64,000 nt of DNA from Bradyrhizobium sp. Y36 (GTDB taxonomy: Bacteria > Pseudomonadota > Alphaproteobacteria > Rhizobiales > Xanthobacteraceae). Under the pieces are notes generated by a model. That model was not told the DNA's origin and ran no database searches. It saw only the letters and a program-made list of their open reading frames with translations. The stretch spans positions 635,869-699,868 of the forward strand of contig NZ_NWTI01000001.1 in assembly GCF_002531575.1 (NCBI RefSeq), written 5' to 3'. The translations under genes were made by a program, and so were the position numbers. The first letter of the stretch is position 1. Each line of letters begins with the position of its first letter. Below, piece after piece: positions 25,092 to 34,731 of the stretch.

Positions 25092-26120
25092 CTACTCCTC
25101 CTCGTCCTTCTTCCGCAGCAGATCCGTCGCCAGGTCCGACAATTTCGGCGGCGGCAACGCGGCGAACGGCAGCGGCCTCGTGACGTCGATCGCGGCGAGG
25201 CCCAGCCGGGCCGTCAGCAGCCCGTTCAGCACGCCTTCACCCAGCCGTTGCGACAGCTTCGCCGCGATGCCGTGGCCGAGCATCTGCTGCACCAGGCTGT
25301 CGCTCGCGGCCATGCCGCCGGTGATGGCGAGATGGGCGATGACGTGGCGGAGCAGGCGGATCATGCCGAGCGCGCCGGGGCGGCCGCCATAGAGATAGGC
25401 GAGCTGGCGGATCAGGCGCAGGGCGGCGACGAACACGAACAACACGTCGATCGCCGCGCGCGGGCTCACCGCGGTCACGATCGAAACCTTTTGCGCGGCG
25501 GAGGACACCAGACGCCGCGCTTCGGCATCCAGCGGCGACATCAGTTCGCGCTCGGCGAGCCGGATCATGTCGGCGCCGTCGATGATCTCGCCGGTGTGGC
25601 TCTCCAGCGCGGCGCGGGCGCGCGCGAGCTGCGGGTTCTGGTGCGCGATCTCAAGCAGATCCTGCACGATGGCGCGGCTCTCCTTGCGGTCGTCGCTGGC
25701 AAGCACGGCCGCCGCGCGCGCATGCAGTTTCTCGATGGTCGCGAGGCGCGCGAGCCCGAACGCCTCGCGGCCGATCACGACCGCGAGCGCCAGCGCGGTG
25801 ACGGCAGCGAAGGCGACACCGACGAAGCCGAGGGTTTCGCTGCGCGCGAACAGATCCTCGATCAGGCGGACCACGCCGAGCCCGGTGCCGAGCAGCGTCA
25901 GCCCGGCAAGCCCCGACCAGAACAGCGTGCCCCAGGGAAAGCCGCGGCGCGCGGGCAGCGCGGCTGCGATCGGCACCGGCAGCGCCTGCGGGTCATGCTC
26001 CGGCGTGATTTGGATGGTGGCGCGGCCGAGCCGGCTGGTTTCGTCGGCTTCGGTGACGACGACGCCGGGATCGTCGAGCCGGAACGTCGCCGGCCGCCGT
26101 GGCTTCGATCGGTCGTTCAT
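25092..26120 (-). CDS. ycjF: TIGR01620/YcjF family membrane protein (DUF697)
   Basis: A 342-residue protein. The N-terminal 60 residues are charged and probably disordered, two membrane helices lie at about 65-115 (TLFWSGLAGLTLLGTGLGVV, FVGVAFAAVTALALAVVIG), and the C-terminal half is the DUF697-like helical region (AAIDVLFVFVAALRLIRQLA, HVIAHLAITGGMAASDSLVQ). Its start overlaps the stop of the YcjX-type GTPase by 4 bases, the conserved ycjX-ycjF order. The pair belongs to stress-induced (phage-shock-linked in enterics) functions; the exact activity is not known. Confidence 0.92.
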   Translation of the reverse strand: MNDRSKPRRPATFRLDDPGVVVTEADETSRLGRATIQITPEHDPQALPVPIAAALPARRGFPWGTLFWSGLAGLTLLGTGLGVVRLIEDLFARSETLGFVGVAFAAVTALALAVVIGREAFGLARLATIEKLHARAAAVLASDDRKESRAIVQDLLEIAHQNPQLARARAALESHTGEIIDGADMIRLAERELMSPLDAEARRLVSSAAQKVSIVTAVSPRAAIDVLFVFVAALRLIRQLAYLYGGRPGALGMIRLLRHVIAHLAITGGMAASDSLVQQMLGHGIAAKLSQRLGEGVLNGLLTARLGLAAIDVTRPLPFAALPPPKLSDLATDLLRKKDEEE

Positions 26121-27586
26121 GCGAGCTTGTCTCCGATCAGGAACTGCAAGGCACGGTCGAGGCGGATGTGAGGCAACGTCGGCTCATTCGTTCCCTCGCG
26201 CTCGAGTTTGGGCGGACGGAAGCGCAGGAAGCGGAAGTCGCTCTTCTCGGCAGCCTGGGTCGAGAGCCCCTCGAACGCGCCCGTGCCGTTGAACAGCGGC
26301 TCGGGATCGAGCGGAAGATCGCCGGGAAACGTCGCCACTTCCGTGTTGCCGTCGAAGAACTCGCCGCCGGCGCTTTCGCCCGCGGCGGGTGTTCCCAGGA
26401 TCGACGGCAGTTTGTCGCGGCCGTGCGCGACCTGCGCTTCCCGTGTGGCGCGCACCGCGGCGAGCGCCACCACGTCGATGGCGGCGCCGGTATTTTCCGC
26501 GCGCGCGACTGCGCCGGAGACGGCGCGGCGCAGCACGGCCTCGAGCCGGTCGTGGCTGGAATGGTGCAGATGGTCCGCCTTGGTCGCTGCGAACAGGATG
26601 CGGTCGATGCGCGGCCGGAACAGGCTGGAGAGGATTGTGCTGCGGCCGATGTTGAAGCAATCGAGGATGCCGGCCAGCGCGGCTTCGAGATCGTGCAGCG
26701 CCTCGGGGCCGGAGTTGAACGCGGCGAGCGCGTCGGCCAGCACGATCTGGCGATCGAGCCGGGCAAAATGATCGCGGAAGAACGGCCGCACCACGACGTC
26801 CTTGTAGGCCTCGAAGCGGCGCACCATCATCGCCCACAGCGATCCATCCGGCGCCTGCCTGCCAGCGGGCACGTCGAGCGGCGCGAAGGTCAGCGCCGGC
26901 GAGCCCGCGAGATTGCCGGGCATCAGGAAACGGCCGGGCGGCAGCAGGCTCATCGCGAAACGTTCGTCACGGCAGGCGCGCAGATAATCGGTGAAGAGCT
27001 TTGCCGCGGTCAGCGTCGCCTGCTCGTCCTCGCGCGCTTCGGGCTTGAGCGTCGCAAGATGCGCGTGCCATTCGCTCGCAAGATGCGCGCGCGGGACCTC
27101 GCGCGACAGCGCAAGGCTTTCCGCCGACCATTGCTCAAAACTCTTCTGCAGCAGCGGCAGGTCGAGCAGCCACTCGCCGGGATAGTCGACGATGTCGAGC
27201 GTCAGCGTGCGGTCGGCGCCGTTCGGGCGCTGATAGTCGATGACGAGCCTGAGCTCGCTGATGTCGACGGTCGAGCTCGGCCAATGCCGCTCCTCGACCA
27301 GCGCGCGCAAATGGCTCTCATAGGCGAACCGCGGCACGGCATCGTCGGGCTGCGGCGCCAGATGCGCCCGCGCGATCCGCCCCGCGGCATAGGCGTCGAA
27401 TACCGGAAACCGGCCGCCGCGCGTGAGGCCGTGGATCAGCGCGGTGATGAACACGGTCTTGCCGGCCCGCGACAGGCCCGTGACCCCGAGCCGTACCGTC
27501 GGGTTGAAGAAGTGCTCGCCATAGTCGATCAGCGCCTGCGCGGACAGCCGCGCTTCTTCGACCATGTCCTGGAAACTGAATGCCAT
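26117..27586 (-). CDS. ycjX: YcjX-like P-loop GTPase
   Basis: A 489-residue nucleotide-binding protein with a Walker A motif GLSRAGKT at residues 37-44 and the family stretches LDIVDYPGEWLLDLPLLQKS (DxPG switch) and FAATKADHLHHSSHDRLEAV (NKxD-like T-K-A-D base-recognition motif). It is the upstream partner of the YcjF-like membrane protein, with translational coupling. YcjX proteins bind GTP and work with YcjF at the membrane during envelope or heat stress. No dedicated regulator or promoter motif could be identified upstream (27587-27764). Confidence 0.93.
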   Translation of the reverse strand: MAFSFQDMVEEARLSAQALIDYGEHFFNPTVRLGVTGLSRAGKTVFITALIHGLTRGGRFPVFDAYAAGRIARAHLAPQPDDAVPRFAYESHLRALVEERHWPSSTVDISELRLVIDYQRPNGADRTLTLDIVDYPGEWLLDLPLLQKSFEQWSAESLALSREVPRAHLASEWHAHLATLKPEAREDEQATLTAAKLFTDYLRACRDERFAMSLLPPGRFLMPGNLAGSPALTFAPLDVPAGRQAPDGSLWAMMVRRFEAYKDVVVRPFFRDHFARLDRQIVLADALAAFNSGPEALHDLEAALAGILDCFNIGRSTILSSLFRPRIDRILFAATKADHLHHSSHDRLEAVLRRAVSGAVARAENTGAAIDVVALAAVRATREAQVAHGRDKLPSILGTPAAGESAGGEFFDGNTEVATFPGDLPLDPEPLFNGTGAFEGLSTQAAEKSDFRFLRFRPPKLEREGTNEPTLPHIRLDRALQFLIGDKLA

Positions 27587-27764
27587 ATGAACGTTAGTGG
27601 ATCCGGGGCGGGCGGGATGTGTGTCCGTTCACAAAAGTGGCAATTGCGTGGGGAAAATCAAGCTCCATACTTCCACCGCCTTTGCAGGGAAATCCCCCGT
27701 TTGAACGACGCGCCGATCTTGAGCTACCCATAGAAGAGGGCATTACCACAACTTGCGGATTGCC

Positions 27765-28460
27765 ATGACCGTCTTCCAACTGAAACAGTTTGCATCGAAT
27801 TCCGTGCATGCCGCCGCCGACGCGATCGGCTGGGATTATGACCGTGCCGAGCTCATCGCCGACGGCATCATCCACGCGATCGGCGTGCTGTCCGGCATCG
27901 TCGCCGCGACCGTCCTGGTGGTGCTGACGGCGATCTATGCCGATGCGACCGACATCGTCGGCGTCTCGATCTACGTCGCCGGGCTGCTCTCGATGCTGGT
28001 GCTGTCGGCGACCTATAACCTCTGGCCGGTGTCTCCGGCCAAATGGCTGCTGCGGCGGTTCGACCATTCGGCGATCTATCTGTTGATCGCCGCGACCTAC
28101 ACGCCGTTCATCCTCGAGGTGAAGGACAGCGTGTTCGCGCTGGTGCTGCTCGCCGGCGTCTGGTGCGTCGCCGTGCTCGGCATCGTGCTGAAGCTGTTCT
28201 GCCCCGGCCGCTTCGACCGCGTCTCGGTCGGTATTTATCTCGCGATGGGCTGGAGCGGCGTGATGCTCTACGACGCCGTGGTCAAGGCATTGCCGGCACT
28301 GGTGCTGGGCCTCATCCTCGCCGGCGGCCTGCTCTACAGTTTTGGCGTGATTTTTCACGCATGGCGGCGGCTGCGCTTCCAGAATGCGATCTGGCACGGC
28401 TTTGTCTTGGCCGGCGCGGCGTGCCATTATACCGCGGTGCTCGACCTCGTGTTGAGCTGA
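27765..28460 (+). CDS. Hemolysin III family (TrhA/PAQR) membrane protein
   Basis: A 231-residue seven-helix membrane protein of the HlyIII/PAQR group. The conserved zinc-site His residues are visible: ADGIIHAIGVLSG near helix 1, RFDHSAIYLLIAATYTPF in the middle, and WHGFVLAGAACHY in the last helix. Members influence membrane lipid homeostasis and possibly hydrolyse lipid substrates. A TTG 12 bases upstream is in frame, but ATG 27765 gives a normal start (MTVFQLKQFASN). An SDR gene follows 67 bases later on the same strand. Confidence 0.92.
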   Translation: MTVFQLKQFASNSVHAAADAIGWDYDRAELIADGIIHAIGVLSGIVAATVLVVLTAIYADATDIVGVSIYVAGLLSMLVLSATYNLWPVSPAKWLLRRFDHSAIYLLIAATYTPFILEVKDSVFALVLLAGVWCVAVLGIVLKLFCPGRFDRVSVGIYLAMGWSGVMLYDAVVKALPALVLGLILAGGLLYSFGVIFHAWRRLRFQNAIWHGFVLAGAACHYTAVLDLVLS

Positions 28461-28527
28461 GCAGGACCCGCGACGCCCGGACGGGCGAAGCGGCCGACAA
28501 GCGGTATAAGACAAGAGGAGACGTCGC

Positions 28528-29322
28528 ATGCAGGTGACCGGCAAGGTCGTGGTCGTCACGGGCGGCGCTAACGGCATCGGCAAGGCGCTGTGCGAGGCCT
28601 TTCACGCGGCGGGCGCGGCCAAGGTCGTCGTCGCGGACATGGACGCCGGCAATGCCAGGGCGGTCGCCGCCATGGTGGACGGGGCGGCGTTCAAATGCGA
28701 CGTCGCGCAGGAAAAGGACATTTCGCATGTGATCGAGGAGACCGAGCGCCAGTTCGGACCCATTGATCTCTTTTGCTCAAACGCCGGCATCGGCGGCGGC
28801 TTCGATCCGATGTCGGAAAACGCCGGCGGCGCCTCCGACGAGCCGTGGCAGCGCAGCTGGGCGATCCACGTCATGGCGCATGTCTATGCGGCGCGGCATC
28901 TCGTGCCCCGCATGAAGGCGCGTGGCGGCGGCTATTTCCTCAACACGATTTCGGCCGCGGGCCTGTTGTCGCAGGTCGGCAGCCCCGCTTATTCCACCAC
29001 CAAGCACGCCGCGGTCGGCTTTGCCGAGAATCTCGCGATCTCGCACAAGGCGCACAACATCAGGGTCTCGATCCTCTGCCCGCAGGGCGTCGACACCAAC
29101 ATGCTGCGCTCGATCCCCAAGGGCCCGCAATCCGGCGATGGCGATCTCACGCCGGAGCAGGTGGCGAAAGACGTGCTCGCCGGCCTCGAGCAGGAGACGT
29201 TCCTGATCCTGCCGCACCCCCAGGTGCTCGGCTACATGCGCAAGAAGACCGAGAACTACGACCGCTGGATCGGCGGCATGGCCAAGATCCAGGCCAAGAT
29301 GCGGGAGGATTTCGGGAAGTGA
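28528..29322 (+). CDS. SDR family NAD(P)-dependent oxidoreductase
   Basis: A 264-residue short-chain dehydrogenase. The dinucleotide motif TGGANGIG is at residues 11-18, the NAG motif is in CSNAGIGGGFD, and the catalytic Tyr/Lys pair is in SPAYSTTKHAAVGFAENL. The C-terminal tail after residue 200 (ILPHPQVLGYMRKKTENYDR) is that of a subgroup with a substrate I cannot name. The start is ATG 28528 with a strong Shine-Dalgarno (gaggag). It may be co-transcribed with the HlyIII gene. Confidence 0.92.
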   Translation: MQVTGKVVVVTGGANGIGKALCEAFHAAGAAKVVVADMDAGNARAVAAMVDGAAFKCDVAQEKDISHVIEETERQFGPIDLFCSNAGIGGGFDPMSENAGGASDEPWQRSWAIHVMAHVYAARHLVPRMKARGGGYFLNTISAAGLLSQVGSPAYSTTKHAAVGFAENLAISHKAHNIRVSILCPQGVDTNMLRSIPKGPQSGDGDLTPEQVAKDVLAGLEQETFLILPHPQVLGYMRKKTENYDRWIGGMAKIQAKMREDFGK

Positions 29323-29348
29323 GGGGGAGATCGTCGCTCCGATTGACG

Positions 29349-29449
29349 CTGTCATGCCCCGCGAAGGCGGGGCATCCAGTACGCTGCGGCCTCTCGATTC
29401 AATCACAACCGCCTCGGAGTACTGGATCGCGCCTTCGCGGGCGATGACA
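29349..29449. repeat. Intergenic palindromic repeat, family D
   Basis: The arms ctgtcatgccccgcgaaggc and gccttcgcgggcgatgaca enclose atccagta / tactggat. It lies in the convergent junction between an SDR gene and the marR-type gene, 26 and 12 bases from the two stops. Confidence 0.85.
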
Positions 29450-29461
29450 CCCAGGGTGAGG

Positions 29462-29923
29462 TCACACCACCAACTCCACGTCTTCCTCCATCCGGCTCGC
29501 CCGCAGCGCCCTTGCATAGAGCATCATCCCCTCGCGTACCTTGCGCTGCTCGGCGTCCGTCAACGCCGCCAGCGCGCCGCGCACCTGCTGGCGGCCGAAC
29601 GCGTGCAGCGCCTCCAGTGTGCGCCGGCCCTTTGCCGTCAACGACAGTTTCTTGCTGCGTGCATCCGCCTCATCGGGCGTCTCCCTGAGCTCGCCACAGT
29701 CGATCAGCTTGCGCACCAGGCGGCTGACGCTGGATTTTTCCAGCCGCAGGAAGTCGCCGAGCTCGCCCGAGGTCATCGGACCGCGGATGCCGATCTCCAG
29801 AATGGTGTGCACGGCCGAGGGCGGATAATCCGAGGCTGCGACCGTCGCATCCATGAAGCCGAGCTCGCGCACCATCAGGCGCGAGGCAGCGCGGATGTCG
29901 TCGATCAATGCAAGCTCGGCCAT
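29462..29923 (-). CDS. MarR family transcriptional regulator
   Basis: A 153-residue MarR protein with the winged helix at about residues 40-105 (VHTILEIGIRGPMTSGELGD, FLRLEKSSVSRLVRKLIDCG, ARSKKLSLTAKGRRTLEAL). The start at 29923 (MAELALIDD) is preferred because gggag lies 5 bases before it; an ATG at 29938 is in frame but would place the start inside the adjacent palindrome. It is divergent from an SDR gene, and a perfect 29-bp palindrome sits between them, so it probably represses itself and the SDR. The inducing ligand is unknown. Confidence 0.9.
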   Translation of the reverse strand: MAELALIDDIRAASRLMVRELGFMDATVAASDYPPSAVHTILEIGIRGPMTSGELGDFLRLEKSSVSRLVRKLIDCGELRETPDEADARSKKLSLTAKGRRTLEALHAFGRQQVRGALAALTDAEQRKVREGMMLYARALRASRMEEDVELVV

Positions 29924-29934
29924 CTTGACTCCCG

Positions 29935-29963
29935 GCATATAGTTGTATCATACAACTATATGC
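29935..29963. promoter_or_regulatory. Perfect 29-bp palindrome, probable MarR operator
   Basis: The left arm gcatatagttgtat (29935-29948) and right arm atacaactatatgc (29950-29963) are exact reverse complements around one central base. It is AT-rich in a GC-rich region and lies 11 bases before the marR start and 35 before the SDR start. The shape and position are those of a MarR dimer or double-dimer site. Confidence 0.8.
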
Positions 29964-29998
29964 GCAGAGCGGCGCGCGCAAGCGTTTTGGAGTGGACG

Positions 29999-30775
29999 AT
30001 GAGCGAAGCTTTGCCGACGGGGATGCGGATGAGGGGCAAGGTCTGCCTGGTCACCGGCGGCGGCAGCGGCATCGGCCGCGCCACCGCGCTGCGGATGGCG
30101 TCCGAGGGCGCCGGGACAATCCTGGTTGCGGGCCGGCGCGAGGCCGAGATCGAGGCGACTGTCGCCTCGTGCCGCGCGCTCGGCACGGAGGCGATCGCGC
30201 TTCGGACTGACATCACGCGCGAGGACGAGGTCGCACGCCTCGTCGGCACCGCCGTCGAACGTTGCGGCCGGCTCGATGTTGCCTTCAACAATGCCGGCTT
30301 CCAGGAGCGCCGCGCGCCGCTGGAAGAGCAGGGCCTTGAGGTCTACGACAGCGTGTTCGACACCAATGTCCGCGCGCTGTTCCTGTGCCTGCGTCACCAA
30401 TTGCCCGTCATGCTCGCGCAGGGGCGCGGCAGCATCGTCGTCAATGCCTCGGTCAGCGGCATGCGCAATCCCAATCCCGGCTTCTCGCTCTATTCCGCGT
30501 CCAAGGCCGCCGCGATTTCGCTGACCCGCTCGGCGGCGATGGAGAACGCCCCGCGCGGTATCCGCATCAATGCCGTCGCGCCCGGCCGCGTCGTCACCGA
30601 CATGATGCTGCGTGCCGGCGTCGGCGACGTCGCAACGGTCAGCGCCGGCCTGCCGCTGCGGCGGATGGGCAGCCCGGAGGAGGTGGCGGAGGCTGTGGTG
30701 TGGCTGTCGTCGGACGCGTCATCGTATGTGGTCGGACACGTGCTCGCGGCCGACGGGGGATTTTTGGCGTCGTAG
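29999..30775 (+). CDS. SDR family oxidoreductase, MarR-controlled
   Basis: A 258-residue classical SDR. Cofactor motif TGGGSGIGRA is near residues 17-26, NNAGFQ near 94 and catalytic Tyr/Lys in FSLYSASKAAAISL; the C-terminus ends VVGHVLAADGGFLAS, the common end of FabG-like enzymes. The start ATG 29999 has ggag 6 bases ahead; the frame continues far upstream through the marR gene but that is not used. It is likely repressed by the divergent MarR protein through the palindrome 35 bases upstream. The natural substrate is not evident. Confidence 0.92.
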   Translation: MSEALPTGMRMRGKVCLVTGGGSGIGRATALRMASEGAGTILVAGRREAEIEATVASCRALGTEAIALRTDITREDEVARLVGTAVERCGRLDVAFNNAGFQERRAPLEEQGLEVYDSVFDTNVRALFLCLRHQLPVMLAQGRGSIVVNASVSGMRNPNPGFSLYSASKAAAISLTRSAAMENAPRGIRINAVAPGRVVTDMMLRAGVGDVATVSAGLPLRRMGSPEEVAEAVVWLSSDASSYVVGHVLAADGGFLAS

Positions 30776-30801
30776 TTGCGCGGTGGTGCAACAAACTCAG
30801 T

Positions 30802-30865
30802 GTCGTCCCCGCGAAGGCGGGGACCCATAGCCACACGGCGAGATTTGGCGAAGACTGCCAGTGTC
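30802..30865. repeat. Half copy of family E palindromic repeat
   Basis: It shows the left end gtcgtccccgcgaaggcggg, then acccatagccacacggcg and atttggcgaagactgccagt as in the full family E copies, and stops where a family B element begins. It looks like a family E element cut by insertion or deletion at the B junction. Confidence 0.7.
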
Positions 30866-30950
30866 GTAGCCCGGATGGAGCGGAGCGCAATCCGGGAATC
30901 GTGCCTCAAGCGAGCGGGCCCCGGATTACGCTCCGCTCCATCCGGACTAC
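30866..30950. repeat. Intergenic palindromic repeat, family B
   Basis: The arms gtagcccggatggagcggag and ctccgctccatccggactac pair across 85 bp. It ends 6 bases before the stop of the benzoylformate-decarboxylase-like gene, in a convergent junction. Confidence 0.85.
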
Positions 30951-30956
30951 GGCCGT

Positions 30957-32579
<1,623 letters not shown>

Positions 32580-32600
32580 GGTTTCCGTCCCCTTCAAATT

Positions 32601-32700
32601 CCTCATCCTGAGGAGCGCGTCTTCGCGCGTCTCGAAGGATGAAGGCCCGGCTGGTGGCCTCGACCTTCGAGACGCCGCTGCGCGGCTCCTCAGGGTGAGG
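32601..32700. repeat. Intergenic palindromic repeat, family G
   Basis: The ends are cctcatcctgaggagcgcg and cgcggctcctcagggtgagg, with inner cgtctcgaaggatga / accttcgagacg. A second copy is at 42518-42648. It sits between the MaoC and the decarboxylase genes of the same strand and could affect their linkage. Confidence 0.82.
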
Positions 32701-32754
32701 GTCTACGTTCTTACATCGCCGCTACGCTCGCAATGACGGGGAGAGCGCGGTTGC

Positions 32755-33606
32755 TCACCACACCGCCGTCCCCTTCATCGTCGGCTGTCCCTCCGCATTC
32801 GCGGTCCACAGCTCCATGCCCGCCTCGGTCTCGTTGGCGTTGATCGAGAACTCCGTGCCCTCGAACAGCGGTTGCAGGCCGCGATAGGTGAACTTCTTCG
32901 GCGCCCTGCCGCCGCGCAGCTTGGCTGCCATCTCGATGATCAGCGCGGCCTGCAGCGGGCCGTGGAAGATCAGGCCGGGATAGCCCTCGACCTTGGTGAC
33001 GTAGTCGCGGTCGTAATGGATGCGGTGGCCGTTGAAGGTCAGCGCGGAATAGCGGAACAGCAGCACGGGATCGGACACGTGCGTCTCGCGGTGCTGCGCA
33101 GTCGGCGGCGGAGGCGGGGCCTTGGCGCTGGCGGGCGCGCTGCTCGTCATCTCGCGATAGACGATGTCCTGGCGCTCGCGGATGGCGGTGCCGCGCGGCG
33201 AGGAGATGCTGTGCTCGACCGAGACGAAGCACAGCGTGCCGGTCGAGCCCGTCTTCACCTGCACGTCGGCGATGCGCGAGGTCCGCGTCGATTCATCGCC
33301 AACCTGCAGCGGCTGCAGGAATTCGATCTCGCCGCCGGCCCACATGCGGCGCGGCAGCGGCACCGGCGGCAGGAAGCCGCCGCGGGTGGGGTGGCCGTCG
33401 GGGCCGAGCATCGACATCGGAAACACCGGCTGCGCCAGGCACCAATGCACCGTGAACGGCGCGGCGTCGCCCTTTTTGGGCTCGCCGACCTCCTGGAACA
33501 GCGTCGCGCGCAGGCCCATGACGAGCTGCGCGGTGACGATGTCGGTGGCCTCGGTGCTGCGGCCGATCCATTGCCTGAGATGATCGATGTCGAGCTTCTC
33601 GGTCAT
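32755..33606 (-). CDS. MaoC-type double hot-dog acyl-CoA hydratase (mesaconyl/itaconyl-CoA hydratase-like)
   Basis: A 283-residue protein with two hot-dog halves. The N-terminal half (DHLRQWIGRSTEATDIVTA, ATLFQEVGEPKKGDAAPFTV) is degenerate; the C-terminal half holds the hydratase features FNGHRIHYDRDYVTKVEGYP and GLIFHGPLQAALIIEMA. This HTD2-like build is that of fungal-type hydroxyacyl-thioester dehydratase 2 and of mesaconyl-C4-CoA or itaconyl-CoA hydratases. It lies 14 bases after a CaiB-type CoA transferase gene, the partner expected for such hydratases. Family and context support a dicarboxylate-type CoA thioester, but the substrate is inference. Confidence 0.85.
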   Translation of the reverse strand: MTEKLDIDHLRQWIGRSTEATDIVTAQLVMGLRATLFQEVGEPKKGDAAPFTVHWCLAQPVFPMSMLGPDGHPTRGGFLPPVPLPRRMWAGGEIEFLQPLQVGDESTRTSRIADVQVKTGSTGTLCFVSVEHSISSPRGTAIRERQDIVYREMTSSAPASAKAPPPPPTAQHRETHVSDPVLLFRYSALTFNGHRIHYDRDYVTKVEGYPGLIFHGPLQAALIIEMAAKLRGGRAPKKFTYRGLQPLFEGTEFSINANETEAGMELWTANAEGQPTMKGTAVW

Positions 33607-33620
33607 GACGCCTCGCTCTT

Positions 33621-34721
33621 TTACTTCTTCGTTGGCTTTTCGCCGATCGCCGGCACCGCGCCGTAGGTGCGGGTCTCGCCGACGATGATCGGCGCCGGCG
33701 CGGGATAGCTGACACGTCCCTGCGGCGTGTCCACCTCGATGCGGCGCAGATGCGGATGGTTGGTGAGGTCGGCCATGGTGTTGACCTCGGCAAAGGCGAT
33801 GTCGGCGTCCGACAGCCGCTTCAGCAGCTCGTCGCGCGTCATCCTGCCGAAGATGTCCGCCACCGTCGTGTCGGTGAAGTCGCGGTTGCGCACGCGCTCG
33901 ACCATGTTGGCGACGCGGGGATCGGCGGGCAGGTCGGGCTGATCCAGCACCTTCGCGCACAGCGTCTTCCACTCCCGCTCGCTCTGGATCGAGATCAGGA
34001 TGTCCTTGCCGTCCTTCGAGGTGAAGACGCCATAGGGCGCGATCGAGGGATGGCGCAGGCCCATGCGCTTGGGCGGATTGCCGGCTTCCGAATTGAGCAG
34101 CGGCACGGTGCACCAGTCCGCCATCACGTCGAACATGGAGATGCGGATGTCGGCGCCCTTGCCGGTGCGTCCGCGCGCGATCAGCGCCTCCAGGATCGCC
34201 GCATGCGCGGTGGCGCCGGTCGCAACGTCCACGATCGACATGCCGACACGCGAGGCGCCGTCGGGATTGCCGGTGATCGAGGCAAGGCCGCTCTCGGCCT
34301 GGATCAAGAGGTCATAGGCCTTGCGATGCGCGTAGGGGCCCTCGTCGCCGTAGCCGGTGATGGTGCAGGAGATCAGCTTCGGATAGTCCCTCAGCAGCCG
34401 CTCGCGCGAAAAGCCGAGCTTGTCCATCGAGCCCGGCTTGAGGTTCTGGATCAGCACGTCGGCGCTGGCGATCAGCTGCTCCAGCTCGGCGCGACCTTCC
34501 TTGGTCGTGAGATCGACCACCGCGGATTGCTTGCCGCGGTTGAGCCAGACGAAATAGCTGCTCTGGCCCTTGGCCGCCGCGTCATAGCCGCGGGCGAAAT
34601 CGCCCTCGGGCCGCTCGATCTTGATCACCTCGGCACCGGCATCCGCCAGCCGCGAGGAACAGAACGGCGCCGCCACCGCCTGCTCGACCGCAATCACCCT
34701 GATCCCGTCAAGTGCTCCCAT
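33621..34721 (-). CDS. CaiB/BaiF family CoA transferase
   Basis: A 366-residue family III CoA transferase: MGALDGIRVIAVEQAVAAPF at the N-terminus, GAEVIKIERPEGDFARGYD, the catalytic Asp in KAYDLLIQAESGLASITG, then GMSIVDVATGATAHAAILEA. It is shorter than the CaiB protein at 13759 and belongs to a different subgroup. The gap to the upstream acyl-CoA dehydrogenase stop is 10 bases and to the downstream hydratase 14 bases, so the three form one operon. It should activate the pathway's acid as a CoA thioester, taking CoA from a donor such as succinyl-CoA. Confidence 0.92.
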   Translation of the reverse strand: MGALDGIRVIAVEQAVAAPFCSSRLADAGAEVIKIERPEGDFARGYDAAAKGQSSYFVWLNRGKQSAVVDLTTKEGRAELEQLIASADVLIQNLKPGSMDKLGFSRERLLRDYPKLISCTITGYGDEGPYAHRKAYDLLIQAESGLASITGNPDGASRVGMSIVDVATGATAHAAILEALIARGRTGKGADIRISMFDVMADWCTVPLLNSEAGNPPKRMGLRHPSIAPYGVFTSKDGKDILISIQSEREWKTLCAKVLDQPDLPADPRVANMVERVRNRDFTDTTVADIFGRMTRDELLKRLSDADIAFAEVNTMADLTNHPHLRRIEVDTPQGRVSYPAPAPIIVGETRTYGAVPAIGEKPTKK

Positions 34722-34731
34722 GATGGCGGCC

